NCBI GenBank assembly: GCA_002633005.1
Contig: NMRA01000001.1
Coordinates: 255,299 to 319,298, forward strand
Reading direction: 5' to 3'
Length of the DNA stretch: 64,000 bases
Source of the DNA: Phoronis australis
Taxonomy: Eukaryota > Phoronida > Phoronidae
The notes under the pieces are model-generated. The model did not search any database. It was not told the DNA's origin and saw nothing but the letters and a program-made list of their open reading frames with translations. Numbering within the stretch: the stretch's first letter is position 1; each line of letters opens with the position of its first letter. Shown here piece by piece: positions 22,258-33,610 of this stretch. The position numbers and the translations under genes were made by a program.

Positions 22258-22745
22258 AAAAATGTAGTGTTTATCGGCACTTCGTGTCTGTCAGAAATTA
22301 TCTTTGAAAATGTTTGTAAGTTCATGAAAATAGTTCACCGTTTATCGGTGATTTGTTTTGGTTTCAGAAGGACGTGCGGACTGGAAAGAATTTCTAAGCC
22401 CAGTAAAATGTACCGGTCATCGACCATTTGTTTCGGTTTCAAACTGCAGCTATGAAAAATCCCCAGAAATACACGGTTTATCGGCCACTAGTGTCGATTT
22501 CATAAGAACATCTTCTTCAAAGGGCAGGGCCGCATAGCCACTCAAAACTTGCCGTTTGGCCGTAAAATATAAGGTAGCCTCGACAACCATACATCCGAAA
22601 CTCGAAACCAGTGCAAGATGGCAGGTGTGTAGCAAGCTTCTCACGTGACCGCCTCGGCTGGAGTCTGCGCATTGAAAAATATTTTCAAAGTCCCGAGAAA
22701 TGAGCCGTTTGTCGGCCATTTGTGTCGGTTGCAAGCATGTTATTA
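22258..22745. promoter_or_regulatory. Five-copy motif array upstream of the PEBP-Sushi gene
   Basis: A motif of about 30 bases with core GTTTATCGGCCATTTGTG followed by TCGGTTTCA occurs, with substitutions, near 22267, 22339, 22411, 22472 and 22704. Copies 3 to 5 are also preceded by a shared CCAGAAATA- or CCGAGAAATG-like stretch, so the unit may be 60-70 bases. All copies point the same way and lie in the first 560 bases upstream of the minus-strand start at 22180. The array could bind a regulator or be a decayed minisatellite; the position is what makes it notable. Confidence 0.55.
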
Positions 22746-23700
22746 GCCAGCAATACTGTGACACAAGTTTTATCCTTTTTCCCTCATCGTGTATACAATG
22801 CTGTGGTAACCGAAAAAGGGAAGACCACAAATATGACTCCAGTTAGCACTAAGAAAAATAAAATTTTGATATATCGTGTTGCAGAATACGCTGAATAATT
22901 CTGATAGAATACATTACTTAGGGCCAACGTCATCATATAATAAACGAGGTCCGATTTTTTTCTAGTGACATAACGTAACTCTGAAAATGTTTCTAATTGG
23001 AAGTGATCGTCCCGCACTTTTTACGTGACGTCGTCGAAAATTATCGGTATTTCGTCAGTCAAAATTTTGGGTCATCAACAACTCAGAACCCCCATCTTTG
23101 ATTATTATATAAACCTTATCATCGCTGTGAACTCTTAATTTTCAGAAAATGTCGGATTTCGTTTCAAAGAAGTCGGTAAAAACATCGTGTTTAATGGTAG
23201 ATAATAGAGCGTTCCAAGTTGATCGAATATTTATTTTGAAAACTGTTAATGTCCTTCCACATCGAATCTTGTAAAAATATCTGATATGTAGTTTAGTCTA
23301 AACTACCAAAAAATATTTCTTGAGTATTGAAGCTATGTTAGGGAATACCACGTGTAACTCTTTTTTTCAGTGCCTGCATAAATTATGTTCTATAGTCTAT
23401 GGAGCCGGCACGCTCTTTCCACTGCCTGAAGCTATAACAACTTCGGTTCAAGCAGAATGCAAATTTCTGTGTGGTGTTTTCGGAAAATACTGGCAATCCA
23501 GTTTGTATTGGGAAAAATTGTGAAGCAAATCGTGCATCTCGCAAACATTGTAACGTAAGTCTCCGCCGGGCATATACATCAGTCATTCAACTGAATATTT
23601 TGAGAAATCACAATATTCGTAAACGTGAAGAAATGTTACAGAATCCGACAATTTAGAGTTGACCATTTCATCCATCACACTTTGTCCGCCTTCAAATGAT

Positions 23701-23724
23701 NNNNNNNNNNNNNNNNNNNNNNNN
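23701..23724. other. Assembly gap (24 N)
   Basis: Run of N; the flanks are not visibly duplicated. Confidence 0.99.
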
Positions 23725-24722
23725 AAAACAGGTGACGAATTAACTACATGTACGTCGACGTTCACAGAATTTTTCACGAGTCACATCTCAAACAGTAGAT
23801 TTATTTTTTTTTCGCTTTGTTATTATTTTCAGTTATTGCACAGTTCAGCTTTATCACTAACATGTTTCAACATCGGTATTTCGATCACAGTTTGTAAAAA
23901 CCTGAAAAAGAATCCCAACGCCTTTTCTTGATGGGCCAGTTTGCGCCTATACATGTATATAATAGTATTGATAAAAAATGACCGAACTGTTGCACGATTT
24001 CACGCTAATGAACATTACTGAATCGTATCCCCGGGCTCAAAGTAAACACTGTTATCATATTCCGTGCATTCTGCCGCATACCAATGAGAATCGGGGAATT
24101 CCCTTGTCTCCTTGCTTGGCCGGGTTCACAAGAGCAACCGTGACGTCACTGAGGCGGTATTGAAACTTTTGACCAATCAACAACGTGAAATGGTGCATCT
24201 TGGGTAACAAACTTCTGTCCTATTTATTTCCGGGTTACCGTACTGTCCAAAGTGTACTGCCTGTTGTGCTGGGTCAAGCGTTAAATTCTCACATTCTGAT
24301 GAGGAATAGACTGGAGTGCAGACAGTTGCGACTTGGTGCTTAGGCAAGGTATATTATTATTGCTTTTTATGCTTGATTTTTAGGATTCGTCGATGTTAAA
24401 ACAAGATCAACGATGACAGAATGCACCAGACTGTCAAACAACAGAGAGATGGACGGAGGTCCATTTCACGTCGACCTCAAAGGAGATGACACGTACCCGA
24501 TGATGATGATGATGTGAAAACGGGAAATTATCTTTTCAGAATGGGCTTGTTTTTTAATTGCATCGCCCGAACTTGTCTAGGGCTTCACAGTCCACGCACA
24601 GACAGTTTGCGCTCATCAAATCCCTTATCACCATTCATTATATTTGTGCGCCGAAGAGCATAGTCATAAAAAATGTCAAGTGTGTCTGCTTGTAGTACTG
24701 TTGGTTCAAGTCTGGCAATTCG

Positions 24723-24795
24723 GCCAGCTAGCTGTATGAAGACCGCGTCATAAGTGGTAAAATGTATAATTCCGCACAGCTTTGCACCAACGCTA
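24723..24795. repeat. CAGCTAGCTG dispersed element, copy 3
   Basis: GCCAGCTAGCTGTATGAAGA, then CACAGCTTTGCACCAACGCT, separated by about 35 bases. This is a longer version of the copy at 20868. Confidence 0.5.
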
Positions 24796-26059
24796 TATGT
24801 CTCTCCATACTTCACTGCAGGTACTGAGAATCAGAATACAAATGATACTTGATTTAGGTCATTGGCCCCTATTCAAAACTTACTGGATTCCTTGGGTTCA
24901 GACTAATATTAGCCCTCTTTTGTGAGGCCTAAGGTACAATTTGTATATGAGTTATTATTATGGTTCAACAGCAAACCTTTGATATGTAGGGAAGGCTGAG
25001 TCTACTCAACAAAGAAGCATTAGTAGTTACCATGCATATCCTGTTCTATTGTATGTTACGTAAGTTAACTGATTTTTTGTTCTTAAAAGACTGAAAATGT
25101 TCAACTTTTAATGATGGATTCATTTATTATACCGGTCCCGGGTGCCAAAATGACGACCAAGCGCATGTTACAAATTAATGTATGCCGCACTGGTGGCCAT
25201 CTTTCCCTTATCTCTACAAAAAGAAGTCACCATAAATGTCAAGAATCTTTAATCGTCCATTCAAATCCCTACTGTCAACAAACATGCGATGTAGACTGTC
25301 TTCCTCAGGGCTTGCAAATTCGACTTCATTGTTTGGGCAACTCTACGTTAATTCAACTTGACTGAAAATTTCAGAGCGGAATGCGTAACTGTTGTTTAAA
25401 AAAAAACTTGTCACGGTCGGTACATTGTCCTTCTTATTCATTTTCTTAGAGCTTGAGTTCATCCTTCTTGTTAACATTTTGTATTTTCTGAAGCTGAGGA
25501 CTCTTTAAACGTTGAAACATTGGCTGGCTCTGATTAATTTAGCTTGTTTTAAATGTTTGGTTATCAATCCCATCAAATTCCAATCCATTGGTAATACCTG
25601 TCAAAGATACAGCCATTGAAACAACTCGAGAACAACATACATCCATTTACTGAACTTTTCAATTTAACGGAATCTTAGTTTTGGAAATTTGTGGACCAGC
25701 GTTGGCAGAGAACAGGGTGTGCCATTAGAATGTTCTTTTACAACTGCTAATAAGAGCCCACACAGCTTAGCAGTTTTGTCTTTGAGGTCACCTTATGTTA
25801 GGCCAAGAGAGAAATTTATGGTTGCCTCTAACACAACACCAGAGTAACTAACTGGCGCTATGTTACAAGTGACCTTTAATTGAGATGAAGAGGTCATAGA
25901 CTTTTTTTGGTTTTGTAATAGGTTTGAAAACTATGGTGTCGTGGCTGAGATTTGTTGAGCTTTAAGATTTCTACTTCATTCTAGAAGTAATTATTTGTCG
26001 AAAAATGAAGAAGAGATATTATTATTATTTTGTAATTTCAGTAAGTTATCCAGGTGACC

Positions 26060-26113
26060 ATGTCTAATACTTTCCACGAAGGTTGGCTGTCACACAAAGG
26101 TGACAGCGACAAG
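26060..26113 (+). CDS. PH-SH2 adaptor (STAP-like), coding exon 1
   Basis: The gene spans 26060-61824 with 14 distinct coding exons, all with GT-AG borders and matching phases. Counting duplicated exons once, it gives 548 residues. The product is a predicted cytoplasmic signalling adaptor: a PH domain (about 5-114) for membrane lipids, a proline-rich linker, an SH2 domain (about 215-325) for phosphotyrosine, and an acidic tyrosine-rich tail. Vertebrate STAP1/2 share the PH-then-SH2 order but lack so long a tail; 3BP2 has PH, a long proline-rich linker and a C-terminal SH2. STAP-like is the better fit but is not certain. Exon 1 encodes MSNTFHEGWLSHKGDSDK, the first strand of the PH fold. An in-frame TAA lies just upstream, directly behind the acceptor at 26041, so this ATG is the likely start and earlier exons are non-coding. 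Confidence 0.75.
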
Positions 26114-26781
26114 GTAAGTAAGAATCTAGAAGTAGCTTTCTTATTAAGTGTGGAGCTGCCATAATGGTTTTGAACGAAAGAAAGTAATTTTGGTGTAGAG
26201 GCATGTAGTAAATTAATGAGGGTAGTGTTTTTTAAAAGAAAACTGCCAGTGAGAACAGACCTTAAGTTTGTTACAGTCATTTTCTTCAGTCCAATGTGAT
26301 GGGACCACAGGGAACTTTCAGCAAAAACATTTCCCTTTCTAACCTTTTCTTTGTTTCTTTATAATAGTTAATGCTCCATATTTTACTTCCTGGTCCATGG
26401 GTCCCATTGTGAACAGTGGGGTGTTACATAACTTTTCCTGCTGTGCATGTAGTCTACATCTGCAGTATGGATTATGTAATTAAAACTCCTTTCATACCAA
26501 GTTATGGGGAAACTTCAACCATTTGGGACAGTCTCTGAAATTTGGAACACTGAAATTCAAGCCAAAATAGAATTTTGTTCATTCAGAAAATTGGAACTGG
26601 GCATTCACATTTTTAAATGTGAATGTAAAAATCACTGCCATTTGGATCCATTGTCTGAAAATAGACTTGGCAGTACAAAAATAGTCTTTAAAAAGCCCAT
26701 GAATGCTACATTTTTTGTTTAATTGGTGTGTAAAAATTAAGATGAACTTTGATATGTCATTNGTAAGTTATCCAGGTGACC

Positions 26782-26835
26782 ATGTCTAATACTTTCCACG
26801 AAGGTTGGCTGTCACACAAAGGTGACAGCGACAAG
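26782..26835 (+). CDS. Second copy of PH-SH2 adaptor exon 1 (probable allelic duplicate)
   Basis: Identical 18 codons and donor (AAG|GTAAGT) to the exon at 26060. In this copy the polypyrimidine tract of the acceptor is missing because the contig starts just after N. It should not be counted as an extra exon; if it were real, it would add a second start Met or 18 residues in frame. Confidence 0.6.
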
Positions 26836-27956
26836 GTAAGTAAGAATCTAGAAGTAGCTTTCTTATTAAGTGTGGAGCTGCCATAATGGTTTTGAACGAA
26901 AGAAAGTAATTTTGGTGTAGAGGCATGTAGTAAATTAATGAGGGTAGTGTTTTTTAAAAGAAAACTGCCAGTGAGAACAGACCTTAAGTTTGTTACAGTC
27001 ATTTTCTTCAGTCCAATGTGATGGGACCACAGGGAACTTTCAGCAAAAACATTTCCCTTTCTAACCTTTTCTTTGTTTCTTTATAATAGTTAATGCTCCA
27101 TATTTTACTTCCTGGTCCATGGGTCCCATTGTGAACAGTGGGGTGTTACATAACTTTTCCTGCTGTGCATGTAGTCTACATCTGCAGTATGGATTATGTA
27201 ATTAAAGCTCCTTTCATACCAAGTTATGGGGAAACTTCAACCATTTGGGACAGTCTCTGAAATTTGGGACACTGAAATTCAAGCCAAAATAGAATTTTGT
27301 TCATTCAGAAAATGGAATTGGGCATTCACATTTTTAAATGTGAATAGAAAAATTACTGCCATTTGGATCCACTGTCTGAAAATAGACTTGGCCGTACAAA
27401 AATAGTCTTTAAAAAGTCCATGAATGCTACATTTTTTGTTTAATTGGTGTGTAAAAATTAAGATGAACTTTGATATGTCATTAGTAATTCTAGAATTTGG
27501 TACTGTCAATCTTTCCTTTCTCAAAAATTTGGTACAGGGTCTATATTGAATGAAATTATTAACCTTTCACTAGCTAAATCTGGCATCAGTGTTAACTGCT
27601 GCAAAGTTAATCAGTACCTGTGTGGTTGTAGTCATTACGTTGTAAATATCAATACTTTGTGACGCCTCTGATTCAACCCAGTGGTATGCTCCCATGTGTG
27701 CCCTTTGTGTCCAAAAAGATTTGACTGCAGCACCACCTACTGAGTTCTATATTTTTCAGCTGCTATGTTCTCACCAGATTGCAAGGCTTATAGCTTAGAA
27801 TTCTCACTAATCCTCCTCGTAGAAGGTAACTGCGCTGCAGTTAAAACTTTGAAAACCAGTTTTAAAGTATGCAAATACACTGAGGAGAATTCAAGGATGA
27901 GATGCCCACTTAACTATAAGTCTGTTTGGATTTCTGGTGTTTGACCGGTGGTTCCA

Positions 27957-28028
27957 AATATTGGCACAGTGGCTAGAGCATCTGCACTGAGGTAACAGAC
28001 GGACCTGGGTTCGAGTTCCAGTCGGAGG
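27957..28028 (+). ncRNA. tRNA-like sequence (tRNA pseudogene or SINE head)
   Basis: A good A box TGGCACAGTGG is at 27962 and a B-box-like GGTTCGAGTT at 28008, with normal spacing. The T arm is complete (CTGGG, seven-base loop TTCGAGT, TCCAG, one G-T pair). The 3' acceptor half TCGGAGG has no partner upstream and the anticodon arm is weak, so it is not a working tRNA. It is probably the head of a tRNA-derived SINE or a tRNA pseudogene, in intron 1 of the adaptor gene, same strand. Confidence 0.5.
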
Positions 28029-28195
28029 CAGAAATCTTTTCAGACTTATATTCATCAGATCACGTGATGTGGTCAACAATGAGATGGCGTGCTCACCATG
28101 CACATTTCAATTGCTTAATTTGCTTTGGCTTTGGTGGCGTGGACTTGTCATCAGAAAGTTTACAGTTTATGAACTTGGACTTTTTTCTTTACTAG

Positions 28196-28291
28196 AAATT
28201 TCGCAAAGCCTATGGAGTGCTGAAGAGAGCGCAGATGTCAGATGTTTATCTCTATCTCTTCTGTACAGACCATACACGGAACAGGGAAAAC
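28196..28291 (+). CDS. PH-SH2 adaptor exon 2 (PH domain)
   Basis: Behind TTTACTAG and before AAC|GTAAGC, 96 bases, phase 0 to 0, residues 19-50. The sequence KFRKAYGVLKRAQMSDVYLY is the typical second and third strand of a PH domain: a basic stretch, then an aromatic residue before V-L. The Lys/Arg-rich first loop would face phosphoinositides. It joins exon 1 without a frame change. Confidence 0.8.
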
Positions 28292-30878
28292 GTAAGCTAA
28301 TTCCAAGATTTGTTTTGACAACTTTTTTCCGTCTTGATGGTAACATTTATGATACTAAGTCTTCACTTATTAAGCGCACAATATGGCCAACAATTTTTAT
28401 TCTATTTTGTCAAAATGCCTTGTCGAAGGTAAAGATTAAGAAGTTTCAGTCTCTCACTCTGTATACTTCATCCAACCATGTTTAGTAAAGTTTCCACAAT
28501 TTGTGACAATCAGCCTTTGAACAATGGAAAATGACAAATTAATTTGGAAATTATTTTTGTATGACTGATATAAGTGGAGAGTCGATGGTCACCCTAAAAT
28601 AAATACACAACCACAAAACTTAAATACTTACAAGCCTCCACTTCATTTAACGTGTAATTGGTCCTTTGTCATTAGTCCATTTCTAGCTGAAACCTTGAGT
28701 AAAGTCCACGATCAGAGGCCGTGGGCTCACCGATAAAAACAATAAAACAATGATGATTTTAACAACTGCTTAAGATCATGAATGACATTTTAATAATTAA
28801 AAATCAGCTTTCAGGTCTTTTGGGATCTGCTCACTCAGTGACTGGCATGCATTTCCAGTGAGCTGGCTCTGGTATAGTACAAGGGGGTTGAGAATTGCTA
28901 CTGTGTGGGGGGTTAGGTTAATTTTGTCAGTTATATCTTTCACCCTCTTTTATTCTTGATTAAGGGTGATTTGTATGTAGTCGTGAACGGAGTGGTAGAA
29001 AACCCAGGCTTTATTTTACAAATTAAATTTTTTACAGTAAACGTTCAAGTAAATAACCCAGGAGCACCATGTAACAAGAAAAAATAACACAATTGGGTCT
29101 TTGATTTTTAAAAATCACTGAACTACTAACACAAATCACAATATTGACTCGCTGACTGCTGATGACATCTCCAGTATTAGTTGAGTGGTCTCCAGTCCAC
29201 ATACAGGTTCAGTAGGCATTGCAGACAGGTATCTGGACTATCAAAATGTTTAAACTGGTACGGCAACTGTAGAAAATCTCATCATGAACTCTTTCAGAGC
29301 TTGCACCAGTCTTGAATTATCCATTGATAACAATTACACTCAGTGAATAAATGTCTTCTGACTTCTATTGGTTTATGGTCATCCAGTGTTCATTTCTCGT
29401 TTCTTGACTGACTGGTGTCATATAACTTCCTTCAGAGGCTACTGTAGTAATATATATTCTAAGTTATGCTGATGCTTCTTTGGAAAGTATCTGATTTTAG
29501 TCTATGCATGACCTAGCGCATTGAATCACCTGGTAATGAAATTTGAAGTGACAGTCTTATGTATGCATACTTTAGTGTCATCATATCCTGGATGGAACAA
29601 ACATGTGTATGAGAAGCAAATTCATCAAATGTCATCAACAAAAGAACACCAGTCGGATGTTACAACATTAAGTCGTTTTTCGCACGATCACCATAATGAT
29701 TAGGTCGCAAAACAAAATTATGCCAAGCGTTAAACTATCACAGAGATTGCAACCATGCTCAGGGGTGGGCCAGCTATGCGCCAGGATGTAGTGTGATTTG
29801 AACGCACATCAGTGCAGAACATGCAATATTTTTACCTGACCCTTCCTGACTTCCCAGAGAATTTGATTTTAATCAACTTTTTGCTTATCAACTAGCTCGC
29901 AGAGAGTTAAAGAGACTGTTGTAAAATTTCTCCAGTATGTTATAGCGAAAAAAATTATTCCTTTGTACAAACTTGGCCGATTTAAAACCTACCAAATTCA
30001 GGCTGTCCCGAACTCAAGAATTACAATCAATGACAAGTGACCATTCACCATGTGGATGTGTGAAAATGTGTCAGCAACTATTTTCGATGATTTTATAAAC
30101 TGCCAAGTGACTGAGCGACTGTAATTTCTGAACTTTTTGATGAGCTTTGAACTCGAAAACTTGAAATTGATAAAAGTTTTTATTTACACAACAGTTTATT
30201 TTCGCACGACCTACACTGTATATCGCTTAAAGAATTGGCTGCAATGAACTCACTCGGTCTGTCTTGTCCAGCTGTTAAGCCTTTGAAGTTAGTCAGGAGT
30301 GGGGACCAATAGAGCTTACCGGAATTATAAATGAAAACACAGGCAGTTTTGGGGGTAATTGTCTCTTACCGAGGGGTCCTGCTTTTGGATAGCCAGATTT
30401 CTTCTTCAAATAACGGGCATCTAACTGGTTCTCTTCCATGCCAAGAATTGTATACTGACACTTCAAGTTGGCTTACCTCAAAATCCAACTGCTGCCTGGT
30501 GGTTTGGTAATTGGCCCAATTATGTTGCACACCCAGCAGAATGAATGAGGATCATTATTGCAACATTAAACAGATGTTTTAAGTTGTTCAAAGTCACATT
30601 ACTTGTCCAATTTTCAAAATTAAAAACCCAATCATGTGCGCTTTTCATGAAGTTTTCAAATGTGCTATTTACAAATTAAAATACTGTTGTCACCCCCAGT
30701 GTGTTTAAAGCGGCTCTGATTATCTAGAGAACAATAACATCAGCAGCCTGAGGCAGTTTAGTTAACCACAACAGCATGGTGTCACTTTGATCTAAATCAG
30801 TAGATTCTGAGGTGCACAAACCCGTCAAGTTGCCCAATCTCAACCAGTTAGGAAGTCAACGTAGGACTCTTTTCATGT
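28292..30878. other. First part of adaptor intron 2; nothing recognised
   Basis: AT-rich intronic sequence with no exon, domain or clear repeat that I could support. Confidence 0.4.
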
Positions 30879-31172
30879 CTAGCAGACGACATCATTCCCT
30901 AGCCGATGATGTCCAGTTTGAGTTGGCATCCACTAGTGCACGACATTCGCTAGCAGACGACATCCACTAGCAGACGACATCCACAAGCAGATGACGTCCA
31001 CTAACAGTTGATGTCACCTAATAGTAGCAGGCAACAACATCCCCTAGCCGATGATGTACACTTTGAGTTGGCATCCACTAGTACACGACATGCGCTAGCA
31101 GACGACATCCACTAGCAGACGACATCCACAAGCAGATGACGTCCACTAACAGGTGATGTCACCTAATAGTAG
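30879..31172. repeat. 17-bp minisatellite inside a 145-bp higher-order duplication
   Basis: Units of the type CTAGCAGACGACATCCA stand head to tail with variants (CAAGCAGATGACGTCCA, CTAACAGTTGATGTCAC). The whole group, including a divergent CTAGCCGATGATGT lead and a GAGTTGGCATCCACTAGT segment, is repeated once with a period of 145 bases (30899 and 31044). The two higher-order units differ at only a few sites. It is intronic, in intron 2 of the adaptor gene. Confidence 0.85.
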
Positions 31173-32645
31173 CTGGCACATTAAGGGGAGGGGACATTTG
31201 GCTATAGGAGTGGCTAGTGTGGGTGTGCTTTGCAGGAATTTAAACACATACATTCTGCTACATCTCCTGACTACTGAACAATATCAAGGTATATAGACTG
31301 AGATAAAACCCAGGTCATGTTATCAAGTGTTTTGATAACTCAGTAGTATTTGACATGTTTGAACATCAGACAATTCAGTGATAACCAGATAAAAAGACCA
31401 CTGACAATTTTGAAAGTACGAAATCATCATTATGTGTTCCAGGCCCTGAGAGTCTTGTGTCATGGAATCCACCCCCCCCCCCATGTGCCCCAGCTCCTTG
31501 TGTCAATAATTTTATGATTGTCAAACTGACATTCATGTTCCTGTTGCTGCCAATTGTCAGTGAATAAGTTTCATTTGCTGTATTGTTTCTAAACTTTTAC
31601 ACTTTGAGCAAAAGCTTACATAACCTACCATGGGACCTTGGACACCCCCTGTTAAAGGTCACAGACTTGGGAATTGTCGTCATATTGTATTTGGCCAAGT
31701 AACCTGACAAAACGATAGATTTTAACCAAGTATATATTATTATCAGTGCTGGAGTATTAAAATTAGAGGTATAGTAGGCACCCAAAGCCCACCATATCAC
31801 ATTGAGCACTGAACTTACAGTGCGTAGACACTACGTTCAAATGCCAAAAGGTGGTTAAGGCTGTGCCTACACCCCACTTGTCAGCGCTGATTGTTATGAA
31901 AGCAGAAAGCCAGTAGAGTTTGATTTTGACTTTTTAACAGTCTTCCATTGGTCAGGTAACCATTTTTCTTTTTGTAAAATTTAGCAAAAGGAACTTAGAT
32001 AGCAAAACAACAGTATTAAGAAAATTGTTGAATTTTAGTTGATAAAGATGTTTAAGACAGCCTCTCTATATTAGAGTTTTTTAAGATATTTCATTTTTGT
32101 CTTGCACAACTTTAGAGTTTCTGCTTGAAAATCTGCTTTTGATAGTCGGTCGTATAAAGCTGCAACATATAAAAATAATCCTTTACTGAGCCGTATTGTG
32201 AAAAGTTTGATAGCATAGTACCTGACTCTTGAGATACAATATTCCAAAATCATCTAGATTTAGACATTTTCCTGAGGTCTTACATAACCTTAAAGTAGTC
32301 ATATCTTGGTGTTGGAACTTTTGCCCTCTTGGTTGAGCTTTCAAATTGTTTTGAATCATGGGGCTCTAACATCACATGACCTATTAGTCCTACTTGACAT
32401 TTATTGCTAAGATAAATGTGTGTGCTGAGTGCTAAATGATAACTAGTAAAATAAACTTCCATTTCCTTGTTATTGCCTACTGTGCTATGCAAGCTCCATT
32501 AAGTCTGTCTTTGGGGCCTCCCTGAGAGGAAACAATTGAAATGTGATGGATGTGCACATGATTTCTCAAAGTTTGTACAATAACTTACAACTGTTTTTCC
32601 CTTGAGAGCCTCCTGTTCCAATTGCTGGGTAATAAAGCCAAAACT

Positions 32646-32748
32646 GCCCATAAGGTATGTGTCTCCTGTGTGGGGTTATTTACCCTAATAGTATGCCCAT
32701 AAGGTATGTGTCTCCTGACGTGTGGGGGTTATTTACCCTAATAGTATG
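32646..32748. repeat. Tandem duplication of about 50 bp
   Basis: GCCCATAAGGTATGTGTCTC through TTATTTACCCTAATAGTAT occurs twice in direct succession (49 and 54 bases). The second copy carries five extra bases. Intronic. Confidence 0.9.
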
Positions 32749-32933
32749 GTTTAGTTAGCAGCTGGGTCTTTAAACAGCTCACACCATGGATTTTTGCACA
32801 TTTTGAATTACCGGTGGCCACAGACTAAATGTATGACGTAAAATTTAGTTAAACCCATGTTTATTTTGTGTAATTAGCTCGAAATTTTGATTTTTCTTTC
32901 AATTTTACCAATTTTCACATTTCCCGCCATGTG

Positions 32934-33610
32934 ACGTCATGGGTTGAACACAAGAGATGAGTGACTAGCATTGAAGAAAAGCGGAGAGCAGGGAATTTGA
33001 AAGCGACGACGATTATGAGCAAGAATTGAACGAATATACTATGAAGAAACGTACGGGAATGGTGGCCAGGATAAGGAAATGGGGTTGCACGAAAGCGAGA
33101 ACAAGTTTAATGTGCTTCCGGCTGCGTACTTTTCTACATTGAGCCTTACGAACTGGATCCTCCCGCGAGAGAAGCGGCCTCGGGCTCAGCGAGTCAACCC
33201 AGTCATCCAACAGACGATCCTGAATTAAGAGCTGATGTTTCTGAATGATAAATATTGTCCTTTATTCGAACCAGGCCCTCATCGTAACGTCTCCTGTGAC
33301 TGGAGTCAAAACACGAGTCCTCAAAGTGGGCAGAACACAGAGTGGCCCCGGACAGAACGCTTGGTCCACGATGACGTCCCACACTCTCGTTCGGCGCACG
33401 AAGCGATGCCACTTCTGCACAACTTTGGTGTCCTTCGGAACACCGAGACGTTCTCCGCCTGGCTGCTGTTGCTGCAGCCTCTGGAAACACATCTTTTGAT
33501 CCCTCTACGAACCTTCTCGACGCTAAATGTACTTTGCTTTCTCTTCACTCTATACACTTTGTCTCTGATCCGAATAGTATGGCGAACGACTTGGGTTCAA
33601 CCCATGACGT
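32934..33610. mobile_element. Probable degraded DNA transposon with a THAP domain
   Basis: A 21-base end at 32934-32954 (ACGTCATGGGTTGAACAC...) is matched at 20 of 21 positions by its inverse at 33590-33610. Between them, on the minus strand, lies a broken THAP domain whose N-terminus is near the right end, as in P-element-type transposons where THAP is N-terminal. The interval (677 bp) is far too short for a transposase. No clear target-site duplication was found. The match could instead be two CRE-like promoter motifs in opposite orientation. Confidence 0.4.
33203..33557 (-). pseudogene. THAP-domain pseudogene with two frameshifts
   Basis: Read right to left, the first frame gives KRCVSRGCSNSSQAENVSVF (zinc ligands C-x4-C). 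A second frame gives DTKVVQKWHRFVRRTRVW, with the conserved Trp. A third gives TLCSAHFEDSCF, with the C-x2-H ligands and HF pair, ending at 33203. All four C2CH ligands survive, but the frame shifts near 33430 and near 33345. The spacing is too short for introns. It is either a recent pseudogene or a copy with two sequencing indels. It lies antisense in intron 2 of the adaptor gene, inside the inverted repeats at 32934 and 33590. Confidence 0.65.

Larger units (their letters stand above)
22746..26041. other. Intergenic region between the PEBP-Sushi gene and the adaptor gene
   Basis: No coding exon was recognised. It should hold the promoter and any 5' non-coding exon of the adaptor gene, whose first coding exon opens behind an acceptor at 26041. 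A GCAAG|GTATAT donor-like site near 24347 is one possible end of a 5' UTR exon, but this is weak. It includes a 24-base N gap at 23701-23724. Confidence 0.4.
26041..27482. repeat. 720-bp duplicate carrying coding exon 1, around a single N
   Basis: 26041-26761 and 26763-27482 are the same sequence with roughly ten differences. The left copy stops at the N at 26762 and the right copy starts immediately after it. Outside the pair the sequence is unique. The layout is that of two overlapping allelic contigs left unmerged, so the genome probably has one copy and one exon 1. Confidence 0.85.

Noticed and set aside
24413-24517. 34-codon frame ending in five methionines
   Set aside because: Produced by a GATGATGATG run. 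No domain or splice support. It might be an upstream ORF of the adaptor transcript but nothing shows it.
30879-31172. Regularly spaced short repeats resembling a CRISPR array
   Set aside because: Units are contiguous and diverged with no unique spacers, and the context is an animal intron. It is a minisatellite.
32988-33155. Acidic plus-strand frame with FESDDDYEQELNEYTMKKRT
   Set aside because: Looks protein-like, but it is antisense to the degraded THAP element, short, starts after a stop and has no clear splice sites.
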